DNA from: HK1 sp965204915
GTDB taxonomy: Bacteria; Pseudomonadota; Gammaproteobacteria; HK1
Assembly: GCA_965204915.1 (NCBI GenBank)
Contig: OZ242023.1
Coordinates: forward strand, 62,001 to 126,000
Length of the DNA: 64,000 nucleotides
Direction of reading: 5' to 3'
Positions within the stretch are counted from its first letter, which is position 1, and each line of letters begins with the position of its first letter. The position numbers and the translations under genes are program-made. Shown one piece after another: positions 36,593 to 45,910 of the stretch. The notes beneath the pieces were generated by a model. The model did not search any database, was not told the origin of the DNA, and saw nothing but the letters and a program-made list of their open reading frames with translations.

Positions 36593-37300
36593 GTGCGAAA
36601 GCGAAACCCCAATCTTCGATCCTGCGTCGGCGGCGCCCTGCTCGTCGTGGCGGCTCCGGGCGTTCTGGCGGCTCCGGCGGACGGCTCCGCCGCGGCGGCG
36701 GACCGGCTCGCGATCCGCAACCCGCACGCGGTGGAAGCCCGGTCTCCGGCCCGGCCGGGGTTCCCGCTGCGGCGCGGGATGTTCCTCCTGGCCGCCCCCC
36801 GGCTCGCCGACCCGCGGTTCGCGCGCACCGTGGTGCTGCTCCTGGAGTACGACGAGACCGGCACGCTGGGCCTCGTGGTCAACCGGCCGACGCGACTCTC
36901 GCTCCAGGACGCTCTCGCGACCCCGCTGCCGGGCTCCGGCGGCCATGTCGTCTTCTCCGGCGGCCCCGTCGAGCACCGGCGCCTGATCGCGCTGCTGCGC
37001 TCGCCGGATGCGGTCGAAGATGCCGAGCACGTCTTCGGCGACGTATACGCGAGCGGAAGCATCGACACCCTGCGCCGGATGCTCGAACGCGACGGACACG
37101 CGGCGGACGTGCATACGTACCTCGGATACGCGGGGTGGTCTCCCGGCCAGCTCGACGCCGAGCTCGCCCGCGGCGACTGGATCGTGACCCCCGCCGATGC
37201 CGCGAGCATCTTCGATACGCCGCCGATCGACGTGTGGTACGACCTCATGCGCCGCAACGCCGGGCGCTGGGTGCGTTTTGGTCCCGCCGGTCCGGCTTGA
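36593..37300 (+). CDS. UPF0301 (AlgH/YqgE) family protein with apparent signal peptide
   Basis: 235 aa. The family core is unmistakable: GMFLLAAPRLADPRFARTVVLLLEYD, LGLVVNRPT, FSGGPVE and YLGYAGWSPGQLDAEL with the C-terminal WYDLM. Unusually it is preceded by about 60 residues. From GTG 36593 the N-terminus reads as a signal peptide (RKRNP then SCVGGALLVVAAPGVLAAPADG), whereas AlgH/YqgE proteins are normally cytoplasmic and start close to the core. A later start near residue 50 is not excluded but no ATG is available. It is followed 12 bp later by the ZapE gene. Confidence 0.85.
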   Translation: MRKRNPNLRSCVGGALLVVAAPGVLAAPADGSAAAADRLAIRNPHAVEARSPARPGFPLRRGMFLLAAPRLADPRFARTVVLLLEYDETGTLGLVVNRPTRLSLQDALATPLPGSGGHVVFSGGPVEHRRLIALLRSPDAVEDAEHVFGDVYASGSIDTLRRMLERDGHAADVHTYLGYAGWSPGQLDAELARGDWIVTPADAASIFDTPPIDVWYDLMRRNAGRWVRFGPAGPA

Positions 37301-37312
37301 CGAAGCGGGCCG

Positions 37313-38407
37313 ATGACCCCGGGCGAGCGGTACCGCGACGAGCTCGCCCGCGGGGTCCTGCTGCCCGATCCGGCGCAGGCGGCGCTGGTCGGCGAGCTCG
37401 ATCGAATCCACCGGTCGCTTATCGAGGCGAGGGACGGCGGGATGCTCGCCCGGCTCGTCGGGAGGCTCGGACGCGGGCGGCGAGAGCCGGTGCGCGGCCT
37501 CTACGTGTGGGGCGGGGTCGGGCGTGGCAAGACGCACCTCGTCGATCTGTTCCACCGCTCTCCCCGTCCTGGCTCGAAGCTGCGCATGCACTTCCACCGC
37601 TTCATGCAGCTCGTGCACGGCGAGCTGAACACGCTGCCCGAGCGCGAGGACCCGCTGCGGATCGTCGCCGGCCGGATCGCCGCGCGGGCGCGGGTGCTGT
37701 GCTTCGACGAGTTCCACGTCTCCGACATCACCGATGCGATGATCCTCGGGCGGCTCCTCGGAGCGCTGTTCGAGCGCGGCGTCACCCTGCTGGCCACGTC
37801 GAACATCGTGCCGGCGGAGCTGTATGCCGGCGGGCTGCAACGGGAGCGGTTCCTGTCCGCGATCGAGCTCATCGAACGGCATACGAAGGTGTTCCATCTC
37901 GACAGCGGCGCCGACTACCGGCTGCGCGCGCTGCAACGTGCCCGGACATGGTATTCGCCGCTCGGCCCCGATGCCGAGCAGGGCCTTGCGGAGTGCTTTC
38001 GAACGCTGGCTCCTTCCGGGCCCGACGCCGCCGGCGGAGCCCTGACCATCCTCGGCCGGACGGTGCCCGCCGTCCGGCACGCCGAGGGCATCGCCTGGTT
38101 CGATTTCGAGATCCTGTGCGGGGGGCCCCGATCGGTCGCCGACTACATCGAGATCGCCCGCGACTTCCACACCGTGGTGTTGAGCGGGGTCCCCGTGCTC
38201 GACGACGGCCGCCGCGATCCGGTGCGCCGTTTCATCCATCTCGTGGACGAGCTCTACGACCGCAACGTGAACCTGATCGTCTCCGCCGCCGCTCCCCCGG
38301 AAGGGTTGTACCTCGGGCGCAAGCTCGTCGAGCCGTTCCGGCGCACCCGCTCCCGCCTCGTGGAGATGCAGGCGACCGCCTATCTCGGCCGCGGCCACGT
38401 CCCCTGA
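37313..38407 (+). CDS. zapE: Cell-division ATPase of the ZapE/AFG1 family
   Basis: 364 aa. Walker A YVWGGVGRGKTHLVDLF (about 66-82), Walker B and DEF motif VLCFDEFHVSDITDAM, and sensor region LLATSNIVPAELYAGGLQRERFL are the AFG1 hallmarks; RRFIHLVDELYDRNVNL lies near the C-terminus. ZapE is an ATPase that destabilises FtsZ polymers at constriction in E. coli. It is 364 aa like typical members. A MITE-like element is inserted at the last codons: its 7-bp target duplication includes the TGA stop, which survives intact. Confidence 0.93.
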   Translation: MTPGERYRDELARGVLLPDPAQAALVGELDRIHRSLIEARDGGMLARLVGRLGRGRREPVRGLYVWGGVGRGKTHLVDLFHRSPRPGSKLRMHFHRFMQLVHGELNTLPEREDPLRIVAGRIAARARVLCFDEFHVSDITDAMILGRLLGALFERGVTLLATSNIVPAELYAGGLQRERFLSAIELIERHTKVFHLDSGADYRLRALQRARTWYSPLGPDAEQGLAECFRTLAPSGPDAAGGALTILGRTVPAVRHAEGIAWFDFEILCGGPRSVADYIEIARDFHTVVLSGVPVLDDGRRDPVRRFIHLVDELYDRNVNLIVSAAAPPEGLYLGRKLVEPFRRTRSRLVEMQATAYLGRGHVP

Positions 38408-38408
38408 A

Positions 38409-38562
38409 CTCGAGTTTCGGGATTCGCTGACCGAAATGGATTCCCGCTTTCGCGGGAATGACGTCATTTCAGCGAGACACGTTACTTTCAGGCTGGTCGT
38501 CATTCCCGCGAAAGCGGGAATCCATCGCCTGATTCAAGGTATTTTGAATCCCGAAACTTGAG
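38409..38562 (+). mobile_element. MITE-like element, copy D (154 bp)
   Basis: Ends ctcgagtttcgggattc / gaatcccgaaacttgag. The direct repeat ccctgaa (38402-38408 and 38563-38569) is a 7-bp target duplication overlapping the zapE stop codon. Length and internal structure equal copy B. The 500-bp gap to the EF-G gene contains this element and otherwise nothing I recognise. Confidence 0.9.
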
Positions 38563-38908
38563 CCCTGAAGAATCCGCCCTGTTCGCCGACCTTGCACGAA
38601 CCTGCAAGAGCCGGACCGCCCGGCCGCCGACGGCTTCCAGCCCGATCGACCATCCACTCCCTCCGCTTCGGCCGCTCCGAGCCGTATCGCCGGCGAGCCG
38701 CTCCTTGCGTCCATGGATTCCCATGCTCGCCAGGTCCCGCCGAGCGGGGTCGCGGAGGCCGATGCGGATCCATGCGCCCGTGGATCCCCGCATCCGCGGG
38801 AATCGACGTCGAATATTCAAATATACTGCCCTGCCCCGGACGATCACCGGTCCGGGCCATCACGACGACAATCGACGGCAACCACCACCGACAGGGAGGG
38901 TCCCGACC

Positions 38909-40948
38909 ATGCCCGAGTACACCACCGACGACGTCCGCAACGTGGCCCTGGTCGGGCACGGCGGCGCCGGCAAGACGACCCTGGTCGAGGCGCTGCTCGC
39001 ATACGCAGGCGTCATCGGTGCGTCCGGGAGCGTCACGAACGGCACCTCGGTGTGCGACTTCGATCCCCAGGAGAAGGAGCATCGGCACTCGCTGTACAGC
39101 GCGGTGGCGCACTTCGACCATGGCTCCCGGCACGTGAACCTCGTCGATACCCCCGGCTACCCCGACTTCCTCGGCCGGGCGTTGCCGGTCCTCGCGGCGG
39201 TGGAGACCGCGGCGGTGGTGGTGGACGCGAGGCAGGGGGTGCAGATGGTCACCCGGCGCATGATGGAGGCGGCGGCGCAGCGCGGGCTCGCGCGCATGGT
39301 GGTGGTGAACAGGATCGACGCCGGAGACCTCGACCTGGAGGCGCTGCTCGCGAGCCTGGTGGAGGCGTTCGGCAGCGAATGCCTGCCCATCAACCTGCCC
39401 GCGGGCGGCGGCGCAAGTGTGGTCGACTGCTTCTTCGCGCCGGGTGACGGGGCCCCCGACTTCTCGTCGGTGGAGGAAGCGCATACGCGGATCGTCGACC
39501 AGGTCGTCGAGGTGGACGAGGAGCTGATGGAGCTCTATCTCGAAGGCGGGGAGCTGGAGGCGGACCGGCTCCACGATGCGTTCGAGCGGGCATTGCGCGA
39601 CGGTCATCTGATCCCGGTGTGCTTCACCTCGGCGGAGAGCGGGGCGGGCATCGCGGAGCTCGCCAACGTGATCGAGAAGGTCATGCCGAGCCCGCGGGAG
39701 GCGAACCGCCCACCGTTTCGCGACGCCGCGGGCGAGCCGGTGGAGATCGCCCCCGATCCCGACGGTCCGGTCGTCGCCCACGTGTTCAAGGTTTCGATCG
39801 ACGCCTTCGTGGGCAAGCTCGGGGTGTTCCGGATCCACCGGGGCACGGTGACGAAGGACTCCCAGCTCCACATCGGCGGCGCCCGCAAGCCGGTGAAGGT
39901 CGGCCACCTGTTCGCGCTCCAGGGCAAGGAGCACGTGGAGATCGACGCCGGGGTCCCCGGTGACGTCTGCGCGGTGGCCAAGATCGACGAGGTGGCGTAC
40001 GACGCGGTGATGCACGAGTCCCAGGACGACGAGGACCTTGCGCTGGCCGCGGTGGAGCTGCCGGCGCCGATGCTGGGCCTCGCCATCTCGGCGAAGACCC
40101 GGGGGGACGAGCAGAAGCTCGGGGACTCGCTTTCCAAGCTCGCGGCGGAGGACCCCTGCCTCGCCATCGAGCACAACGCGATCTTCAACGAGACCGTCAT
40201 CCGCGGTCTCGGCGACCTGCACCTTCGCATGGTGCTGGAGAAGATGAAGGATCGGCACAACGTCGAGGTCGACACCCGGCCGCCGAAGATCGCGTACCGC
40301 GAGACCATCCGCAAGCCGGCCGAAGGCCACCACCGGCACAAGAAGCAGACCGGCGGCGCGGGGCAGTTCGGCGAGGTCTACCTGAAGGTCGAGCCGCTGG
40401 CGCGCGGCACGGGCTTCGAGTTCGTGGACGCGGTGGTCGGCGGGGTGATCCCGAACCAGTTCATCCCCGCGGTGGAGAAGGGTGTACGCCAGGTGCTGGC
40501 CACCGGCGCGGTGGCCGGGTATCCGATCCACGACGTACGGGTCACCGTCCATGACGGCAAGCACCACTCCGTCGACTCCAAGGAGGTCGCGTTCGTCGCC
40601 GCCGGGAAGAAGGCGTTCGTGGACGCGATCGGCAAGGCCGCCCCGATCGTCCTGGAGCCGATCGTCGACATCCAGGTCACCGTCCCCCAGACGAACATGG
40701 GCGACATCGCGGGCGACCTCTCCTCGAAGCGCGGGCGCATCAGCGGCACCGAGGCCATGAGCGCGGGGATGGTGGTGGTCTCGGGACAGGCCCCGCTCAG
40801 CGAGCTCGGCAGCTACCAGTCGGAGCTGAAGTCGGTGACCGGCGGCGCCGGCTCCTACACCATGGAGCTGAGCCACTACGATCCGGTGCCGGCCAACGTC
40901 CAGCAGCAGCTCGTCGCGGAGTTCAGGCCGGCTGCGGACGAAGATTGA
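38909..40948 (+). CDS. Elongation factor G-like GTPase (FusA2-type)
   Basis: 679 aa translation-factor GTPase. G1 GHGGAGKTT (residues about 13-21), G3 DTPGYPDF and G4-like VNRID are present, followed by domains II-V typical of EF-G. The Asn-Arg-x-Asp in place of NKxD and the short switch I region (HRHSLYSAV) set it apart from canonical FusA and match the EF-G-like (FusA2) paralogues, which are less active in translocation or act in other ribosome steps. It is not next to rpsL, rpsG or tuf, which supports the paralogue reading. ATG 38909 has gggaggg upstream. Confidence 0.88.
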   Translation: MPEYTTDDVRNVALVGHGGAGKTTLVEALLAYAGVIGASGSVTNGTSVCDFDPQEKEHRHSLYSAVAHFDHGSRHVNLVDTPGYPDFLGRALPVLAAVETAAVVVDARQGVQMVTRRMMEAAAQRGLARMVVVNRIDAGDLDLEALLASLVEAFGSECLPINLPAGGGASVVDCFFAPGDGAPDFSSVEEAHTRIVDQVVEVDEELMELYLEGGELEADRLHDAFERALRDGHLIPVCFTSAESGAGIAELANVIEKVMPSPREANRPPFRDAAGEPVEIAPDPDGPVVAHVFKVSIDAFVGKLGVFRIHRGTVTKDSQLHIGGARKPVKVGHLFALQGKEHVEIDAGVPGDVCAVAKIDEVAYDAVMHESQDDEDLALAAVELPAPMLGLAISAKTRGDEQKLGDSLSKLAAEDPCLAIEHNAIFNETVIRGLGDLHLRMVLEKMKDRHNVEVDTRPPKIAYRETIRKPAEGHHRHKKQTGGAGQFGEVYLKVEPLARGTGFEFVDAVVGGVIPNQFIPAVEKGVRQVLATGAVAGYPIHDVRVTVHDGKHHSVDSKEVAFVAAGKKAFVDAIGKAAPIVLEPIVDIQVTVPQTNMGDIAGDLSSKRGRISGTEAMSAGMVVVSGQAPLSELGSYQSELKSVTGGAGSYTMELSHYDPVPANVQQQLVAEFRPAADED

Positions 40949-40952
40949 CTAC

Positions 40953-41008
40953 GCCGGGATCGTTGGGCCGGGATCGTTGGGCCGGGATCGCCGGGCCGGG
41001 ATCGCCGG
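40953..41008. repeat. Tandem repeat, four 14-bp units
   Basis: Two copies of gccgggatcgttgg followed by two of gccgggatcgccgg, starting 4 bp after the EF-G stop. The remaining 230 bp of the gap to the SDR gene show no gene. The pairwise difference (ttgg versus ccgg) suggests stepwise duplication. Confidence 0.9.
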
Positions 41009-41236
41009 TCATCTCGATTCGTGTGCCGACGCTGCGCCGAAGGGGTCTCGGTACTTCCCGCAACGACCTTCGGCGAGGGTGCGGCCGGGCCCGTTCGGGC
41101 GGGCCTGATTGCGCCGGAGGCGGTGCTCTGGGAGGGGTGCAATCGGATCGAGCGATACGCGCGCGCCGGTCGGGCCGCGAGCGCCTCGAGCAGTACCGCG
41201 GGAAGCCGCTTCGACCGTTGATTGCCCGGATCCGCC

Positions 41237-42010
41237 ATGACACGACGACTTGCCTTCCATCTCGACGGTCGCACCGCGCTCGTGACCGGAGCGTCGAGCG
41301 GTCTCGGCCGGCACTTCGCCCGCACCCTCGCCGCGCACGGCGCCTCGGTCGCCCTCGCGGCCCGACGGGTCGAGCGGCTGGAGGCCCTCGCGGGCGAGAT
41401 CCGGGAGGCCGGCGGCGCCGCGCACCCGGTGCGGATGGACGTGACCGACGCGCGCAGCGTCGGAGACGCGCTCGACTCGGTGCAGGAGGCGTTCGGGACG
41501 CCCGACGTCCTCGTGAACAACTCCGGCATCGCGCGGCCTGCCTCGACCCTGGACGTCACCGGGGAGGACTGGGCCGCGGTCATCGGCACCAACCTGGAAG
41601 GGGCGTGGCGGGTCGCGCAGGAGACCGCGCGGCGCATGGTCGAGGCCGGGCGGCCCGGCGCGATCGTCAACGTGCTGTCGGTCCTGGCGTTCGGGGTCGC
41701 GGGCGGTCTCGGCCCGTACGCCGCATCGAAGGCGGGTCTGCTGCAGCTCACCCGGACGATGGCGATGGAGCTCGCCCGTCATCGGGTGCGCGTCAACGCC
41801 CTCGCGCCGGGCTACGTGCTCACGGAGATGAACCGTGAATTCTTCGCGAGCGATGCCGGCACGGCGATGACGAAACGCATCCCCCAGCGCCGCATCGGGG
41901 ACCCGTCCGATCTCGACGGCGCGCTGCTCCTGCTCGCAGGCGACGCCTCGTCCTACATGACCGGCTCGACCATCGTCGTCGACGGGGGACACCTCGCGTC
42001 CGGCCTTTGA
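41237..42010 (+). CDS. Short-chain dehydrogenase/reductase (SDR)
   Basis: 257 aa classical SDR. TGASSGLG (residues about 16-23) binds NAD(P), DVLVNNSGIA follows at about 90, the catalytic Ser lies in NVLSVLAFG and Tyr/Lys in GPYAASKAG, and NALAPGYVLTEMN closes the site. The C-terminal DGGHLASGL is typical. The Arg after the first beta-strand (AARRVERL) hints at NADP. It begins at ATG 41237 and is followed 20 bp later by the indolepyruvate oxidoreductase gene, so the two may be co-transcribed. Substrate unknown. Confidence 0.9.
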   Translation: MTRRLAFHLDGRTALVTGASSGLGRHFARTLAAHGASVALAARRVERLEALAGEIREAGGAAHPVRMDVTDARSVGDALDSVQEAFGTPDVLVNNSGIARPASTLDVTGEDWAAVIGTNLEGAWRVAQETARRMVEAGRPGAIVNVLSVLAFGVAGGLGPYAASKAGLLQLTRTMAMELARHRVRVNALAPGYVLTEMNREFFASDAGTAMTKRIPQRRIGDPSDLDGALLLLAGDASSYMTGSTIVVDGGHLASGL

Positions 42011-42030
42011 GCGCCATCGGAGGATGATTC

Positions 42031-45000
42031 GTGGATCAACCAGTCATCGAATTAGCCGACGTCGACCTCGACGACAAGTACGTCCGCCCGCGCGGCCGGG
42101 TCTTCCTTACCGGGATCCAGACCCTGGTGCGGCTGGTGCTCACCCAGCGCCGGCGCGACCTCGCGGCCGGCCACGACACCGCCGGCTACGTCAGCGGCTA
42201 CCGCGGCTCGCCGCTGGGCGGGCTCGACCAGCAGATGGAGCGCGCGAAGGCCCATCTCGACCGGCACCACGTGGTGTTCCAGCCCGGCGTCAACGAGGAC
42301 GTCGCGGCCACCGCCTGCTGGGGCACGCAGCAGGCCGGACTCGACGGCGAGGGTGCATACGACGGGGTGTTCTGCCTCTGGTACGGCAAGGGGCCGGGGG
42401 TGGACCGCTCCGGCGACGTGCTGCGGCACGCGAACCTGGCCGGGACCTCGAAGCTCGGTGGGGTCGTGGCGCTGTTGGGCGACGACCACGCCTGCGAATC
42501 CTCGACCACCGCGAACCACAGCGAGTACGCGATGGTCGATGCGTCGATCCCGGTGTTCAACCCCGCCGGGGTCCAGGAGATCCTGGATTACGGGCTCTGC
42601 GCCTTCGCCCTGTCGCGTTACGCCGGCTGCTGGACCGCGCTCAAGTGCGTGCACGACACCGTCGAGGCCGCCGCCTCGGTAGAGATCGATCCGGAGCGGA
42701 TCGAGATCGTCCTCCCCGAGGATCCGGCCATTCCCGCCGAGGGGCTGGGGATCCGCTGGCCGGATACGCCCCAGGAGCAGGAGGTACGGCTGTACGAGCA
42801 AAAGATCGAAGCGGTGAAGGCGTTCTCGCGCGCCAACCGCCTCGACCGCACGGTATGGGATTCGGATCGGGCATGGCTGGGGGTCGCGACCACCGGCAAG
42901 TCATACCTCGACGTGCGGCAGGCGTTCGAGGATCTGGGTATCGACGAGGCGGCGGCGCAGCGGCTCGGGGTCCGCCTGTACAAGGTGGCGATGCCCTTCC
43001 CGCTGGAGCCGGAGGGGGCGCGGCGCTTCGCCGAGGGGCTCGACACCATCGTCGTCGTCGAGGAGAAGCGTCCGCTCATCGAGACCCAGCTCAAGGACGT
43101 GCTGTACGGGACGCCGAAAGCGCCGCGCATCGCCGGCAAGCGCGACGAGGACGGCCGGCCCCTGTTCCCCTCGGCGGGCCGGCTCGACACCAACCATATC
43201 GCGGTCGAGCTCGGCCGCCGGCTCCTCGCACGCGAAGGCGCCGGTGAAGACGCCGGCGCTGGCGAAGGCGACACGGCCGGTGCGTCGGCCCTCGCATGGG
43301 ACAAGCCTGTTCCCCGCCCGTCCGCACCGCCGGATGGGACATCCGAGGCGCTGGCCGGGGCACCCGAGGCGTTGGACGAGACGCCCGCAGCGCTGGCCGG
43401 GGAACCCGAGGCGTTGAACGAGGCGTCCACGGCGCTGGACGGGATGCCCGCGATTCCGCATCAGCGGTCGCCGCTCTCCGCGCGGGTCGCGGCGCTCGAA
43501 GCGATCCTGGGGGGTGGCGATCGGGACCCCGCCCCGATGGAGCGCACCCCGTACTTCTGTCCCGGATGCCCGCACAACACCTCCACCCGGGTCCCGGAGG
43601 GCAGCCGGGCGCTGGCCGGGATCGGCTGCCACTACCTCGCGCAGTTCATGGATCGGTCCACCGCCCGCTACACCCACATGGGCGGCGAGGGCGCGAGCTG
43701 GATCGGCGAATCGAAGTTCAGCAAGCGCGACCACGTCTTCCAGAACATCGGCGACGGGACCTACTTCCACTCGGGCCTGCTGTCGATCCGGGCCGCGATC
43801 GCGGCGGACGTGAACGTCACCTTCAAGATCCTCTACAACGACGCGGTGGCGATGACCGGCGGCCAGGCGGTGGACGGCGCGCTGACGGTGCCGGTCATCA
43901 CCCGGCAGATGCAGGCGGAGGGCGCGCGGCGCATCGTGGTGGTGACCGACGAGCCGGAGAAGTACGGGGCGCGGTCGGGCCTGGCCCCCGGCGCCACCGT
44001 CCACCACCGGCGCGAGCTCGACGCGGTGCAGCGGACGTTGCGCACGATCGCCGGGGTCACCGTCCTCGTCTACGACCAGACCTGCGCGGCGGAGAAGCGC
44101 CGACGGCGCAAGCGCGGGAAGTTCCCCGACCCGCCCATGCGCGCGTTCATCAACCCCGCGGTGTGCGAGGGATGCGGGGACTGCGGGGTGAAGTCGAACT
44201 GCGTGGCGGTGGTCCCGGTGGAGACCGGGTTCGGGCGCAAGCGCGCCATCGACCAGTCGTCGTGCAACAAGGACTTCTCCTGCGTCGAGGGGTTCTGCCC
44301 GAGCTTCGTCACCGTGCGCGGCGGCCGGCTGCGCAAGGGGGCGGGCGTTTCGCGCGACGGCGCCCCGCTGCCCGTGCTGCCCGAGCCGCCGGTTCCGGGC
44401 CTCGACCGGCCCTGCGAGATCATCGTCACCGGGGTCGGGGGTACCGGGGTCATCACCATCGGCGCGCTGCTGGGGATGGCCGCGCATCTGGAGTCCAAGG
44501 GATGCTCGGTGCTCGACCAGACCGGGCTTGCGCAAAAGGGCGGGGCGGTGGTGAGCCACATCCGGATCGCCGCCCGCCCGGACGACGTCACCACCACGCG
44601 CATCGCCAACGGCGCGGCGGACCTGGTGCTCGGCTGCGACATGGTGGTCACCGCGGGCGCGGACACCCGCGCCACGATGCGGGCCGGGAAGACCGCGGTG
44701 GTGGTGAACACGCAGGAGACGATGACCGGCGACTTCACCCGCGACGCCGACCTCCTCTTCCCGGCCGAGTCGTTGATGCGCGGCATCGAGCGCGCCGCCG
44801 GCGCCCGGCAGGTGGACCGGGTCGATGCGACCCGGATCGCGACGGCGCTGACCGGCGACGCCATCGCGACCAACCTCTTCATGCTCGGCTATGCGTGGCA
44901 GAAGGGCCGCATCCCCCTGTCGAGGGCCGCCATCGAGCGGGCCGTCGAGATCAACGGCGTGGCGGTGGAGATGAACCTGGGCGCGTTCGACTGGGGCCGG

Positions 45001-45822
45001 CGCACGGCGGCGGATCGCGACGCGGTGGAGCGCCGCGCCGTACCGGGGGCCGCCGCGGGCATCGAAGTGGCGCCGCCCATCGAAGGAGGATCGTCACCGG
45101 CCCATTCGCCAGGGGCCGTTCCGGGCATCGCGGTGGCGCCGCCGCGCGGGCGCGAGACCCGCGAGACCCTGGAGTCGCTGATCGAGCGGCGGGCGGCGTT
45201 CCTCGCGGAGTACCAGGACGCGGCGTATGCCGATCGCTACCGCGCCTTCGTCGAGCGGGCGCGGGAGGCCGAGCGCTCCCGCGCGAAGGGGATGCGGGGG
45301 CTCGCGGAAGCGGTGGCCCGCGGCCACTTCAAGCTCCTCGCCTACAAGGACGAGTACGAGGTCGCGCGCCTGCACTGCGCGCCGGAGTTCCGGCGAAAGC
45401 TGGAGGCGGCGTTCGAGGGGGACTGGTCGCTGGAGTTCCACCTCGCCCCGCCGCTGTTCGCCCGGCGCGACCCGGCCACCGGCGCCCCCCGCAAGTCGCG
45501 CTACGGCCCGTGGATGATGCGGGTGTTCGCGATGCTCGCGAGGTGCAAGGGGCTGCGCGGTACGGCCTTCGACCCCTTCGGGTACACGCGGGAGCGCCGC
45601 CGGGAACGGGCCTTGATCGATCACTACGAGCGCACGGTGGCGGCGCTCCTCGACGGCCTCGACCACTCCAACCACGCGCTCGCGATCGAGATCGCGTCGC
45701 TGCCGGAGCGGATCCGCGGCTTCGGCCACGTGAAGGCGAAGAGCATCGAGGAGGCGCAACACCGCGAGGCGGAGTTGCTGGAACGGTTCAGGGCCGCGGA
45801 CGAGCCGCCGGACGCGGCGTGA
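42031..45822 (+). CDS. Indolepyruvate:ferredoxin oxidoreductase, fused alpha/gamma form
   Basis: 1263 aa. It oxidatively decarboxylates aryl-pyruvates to aryl-acetyl-CoA with reduction of ferredoxin, or is a broader 2-oxoacid enzyme. A pyrimidine-binding POR domain occupies about 20-390. The TPP-binding motif GDGTYFHSG...ILYNDAVAMTGGQ (about 573-612) and an Fe-S segment CEGCGDCGVKSNC...SSCNKDFSCVEGFCP follow, then a POR gamma domain starting GVGGTGVITIGALLG (about 799) and the C-terminal DUF6537-like region. Two low-complexity inserts interrupt it (about 403-480 and 1003-1040). GTG start at 42031 with ggagg upstream. Confidence 0.93.
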   Translation: MDQPVIELADVDLDDKYVRPRGRVFLTGIQTLVRLVLTQRRRDLAAGHDTAGYVSGYRGSPLGGLDQQMERAKAHLDRHHVVFQPGVNEDVAATACWGTQQAGLDGEGAYDGVFCLWYGKGPGVDRSGDVLRHANLAGTSKLGGVVALLGDDHACESSTTANHSEYAMVDASIPVFNPAGVQEILDYGLCAFALSRYAGCWTALKCVHDTVEAAASVEIDPERIEIVLPEDPAIPAEGLGIRWPDTPQEQEVRLYEQKIEAVKAFSRANRLDRTVWDSDRAWLGVATTGKSYLDVRQAFEDLGIDEAAAQRLGVRLYKVAMPFPLEPEGARRFAEGLDTIVVVEEKRPLIETQLKDVLYGTPKAPRIAGKRDEDGRPLFPSAGRLDTNHIAVELGRRLLAREGAGEDAGAGEGDTAGASALAWDKPVPRPSAPPDGTSEALAGAPEALDETPAALAGEPEALNEASTALDGMPAIPHQRSPLSARVAALEAILGGGDRDPAPMERTPYFCPGCPHNTSTRVPEGSRALAGIGCHYLAQFMDRSTARYTHMGGEGASWIGESKFSKRDHVFQNIGDGTYFHSGLLSIRAAIAADVNVTFKILYNDAVAMTGGQAVDGALTVPVITRQMQAEGARRIVVVTDEPEKYGARSGLAPGATVHHRRELDAVQRTLRTIAGVTVLVYDQTCAAEKRRRRKRGKFPDPPMRAFINPAVCEGCGDCGVKSNCVAVVPVETGFGRKRAIDQSSCNKDFSCVEGFCPSFVTVRGGRLRKGAGVSRDGAPLPVLPEPPVPGLDRPCEIIVTGVGGTGVITIGALLGMAAHLESKGCSVLDQTGLAQKGGAVVSHIRIAARPDDVTTTRIANGAADLVLGCDMVVTAGADTRATMRAGKTAVVVNTQETMTGDFTRDADLLFPAESLMRGIERAAGARQVDRVDATRIATALTGDAIATNLFMLGYAWQKGRIPLSRAAIERAVEINGVAVEMNLGAFDWGRRTAADRDAVERRAVPGAAAGIEVAPPIEGGSSPAHSPGAVPGIAVAPPRGRETRETLESLIERRAAFLAEYQDAAYADRYRAFVERAREAERSRAKGMRGLAEAVARGHFKLLAYKDEYEVARLHCAPEFRRKLEAAFEGDWSLEFHLAPPLFARRDPATGAPRKSRYGPWMMRVFAMLARCKGLRGTAFDPFGYTRERRRERALIDHYERTVAALLDGLDHSNHALAIEIASLPERIRGFGHVKAKSIEEAQHREAELLERFRAADEPPDAA
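43230..43470 (+). repeat. In-frame Ala/Glu/Pro-rich repeat insert in the indolepyruvate oxidoreductase
   Basis: About 80 codons built from a roughly 12-residue unit of the form (P/T)-E-A-L-(A/D/N)-(G/E)-x-P (EALAGAPEALDETPAALAG and onward). It lies between the POR domain and the TPP domain, where the family has a short linker. A smaller repeat pair (PGAAAGIEVAPP / PGAVPGIAVAPP) is at about 45045-45145. Confidence 0.75.
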
Positions 45823-45910
45823 CGGCGATGAGTGTCGGTCGGTGGTTGATTTGGCCTGTTCTACGGGCACGGAGAACGGCAACGGGGCCTTGGCGGTCGA
45901 CGGGTCTGCG

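Noticed and set aside
13829..38562. CRISPR-like array from the repeated attcccgcgaaagcgggaat motif
   Set aside because: Copies are kilobases apart, lie inside larger elements with terminal inverted repeats, and show no regular spacers.
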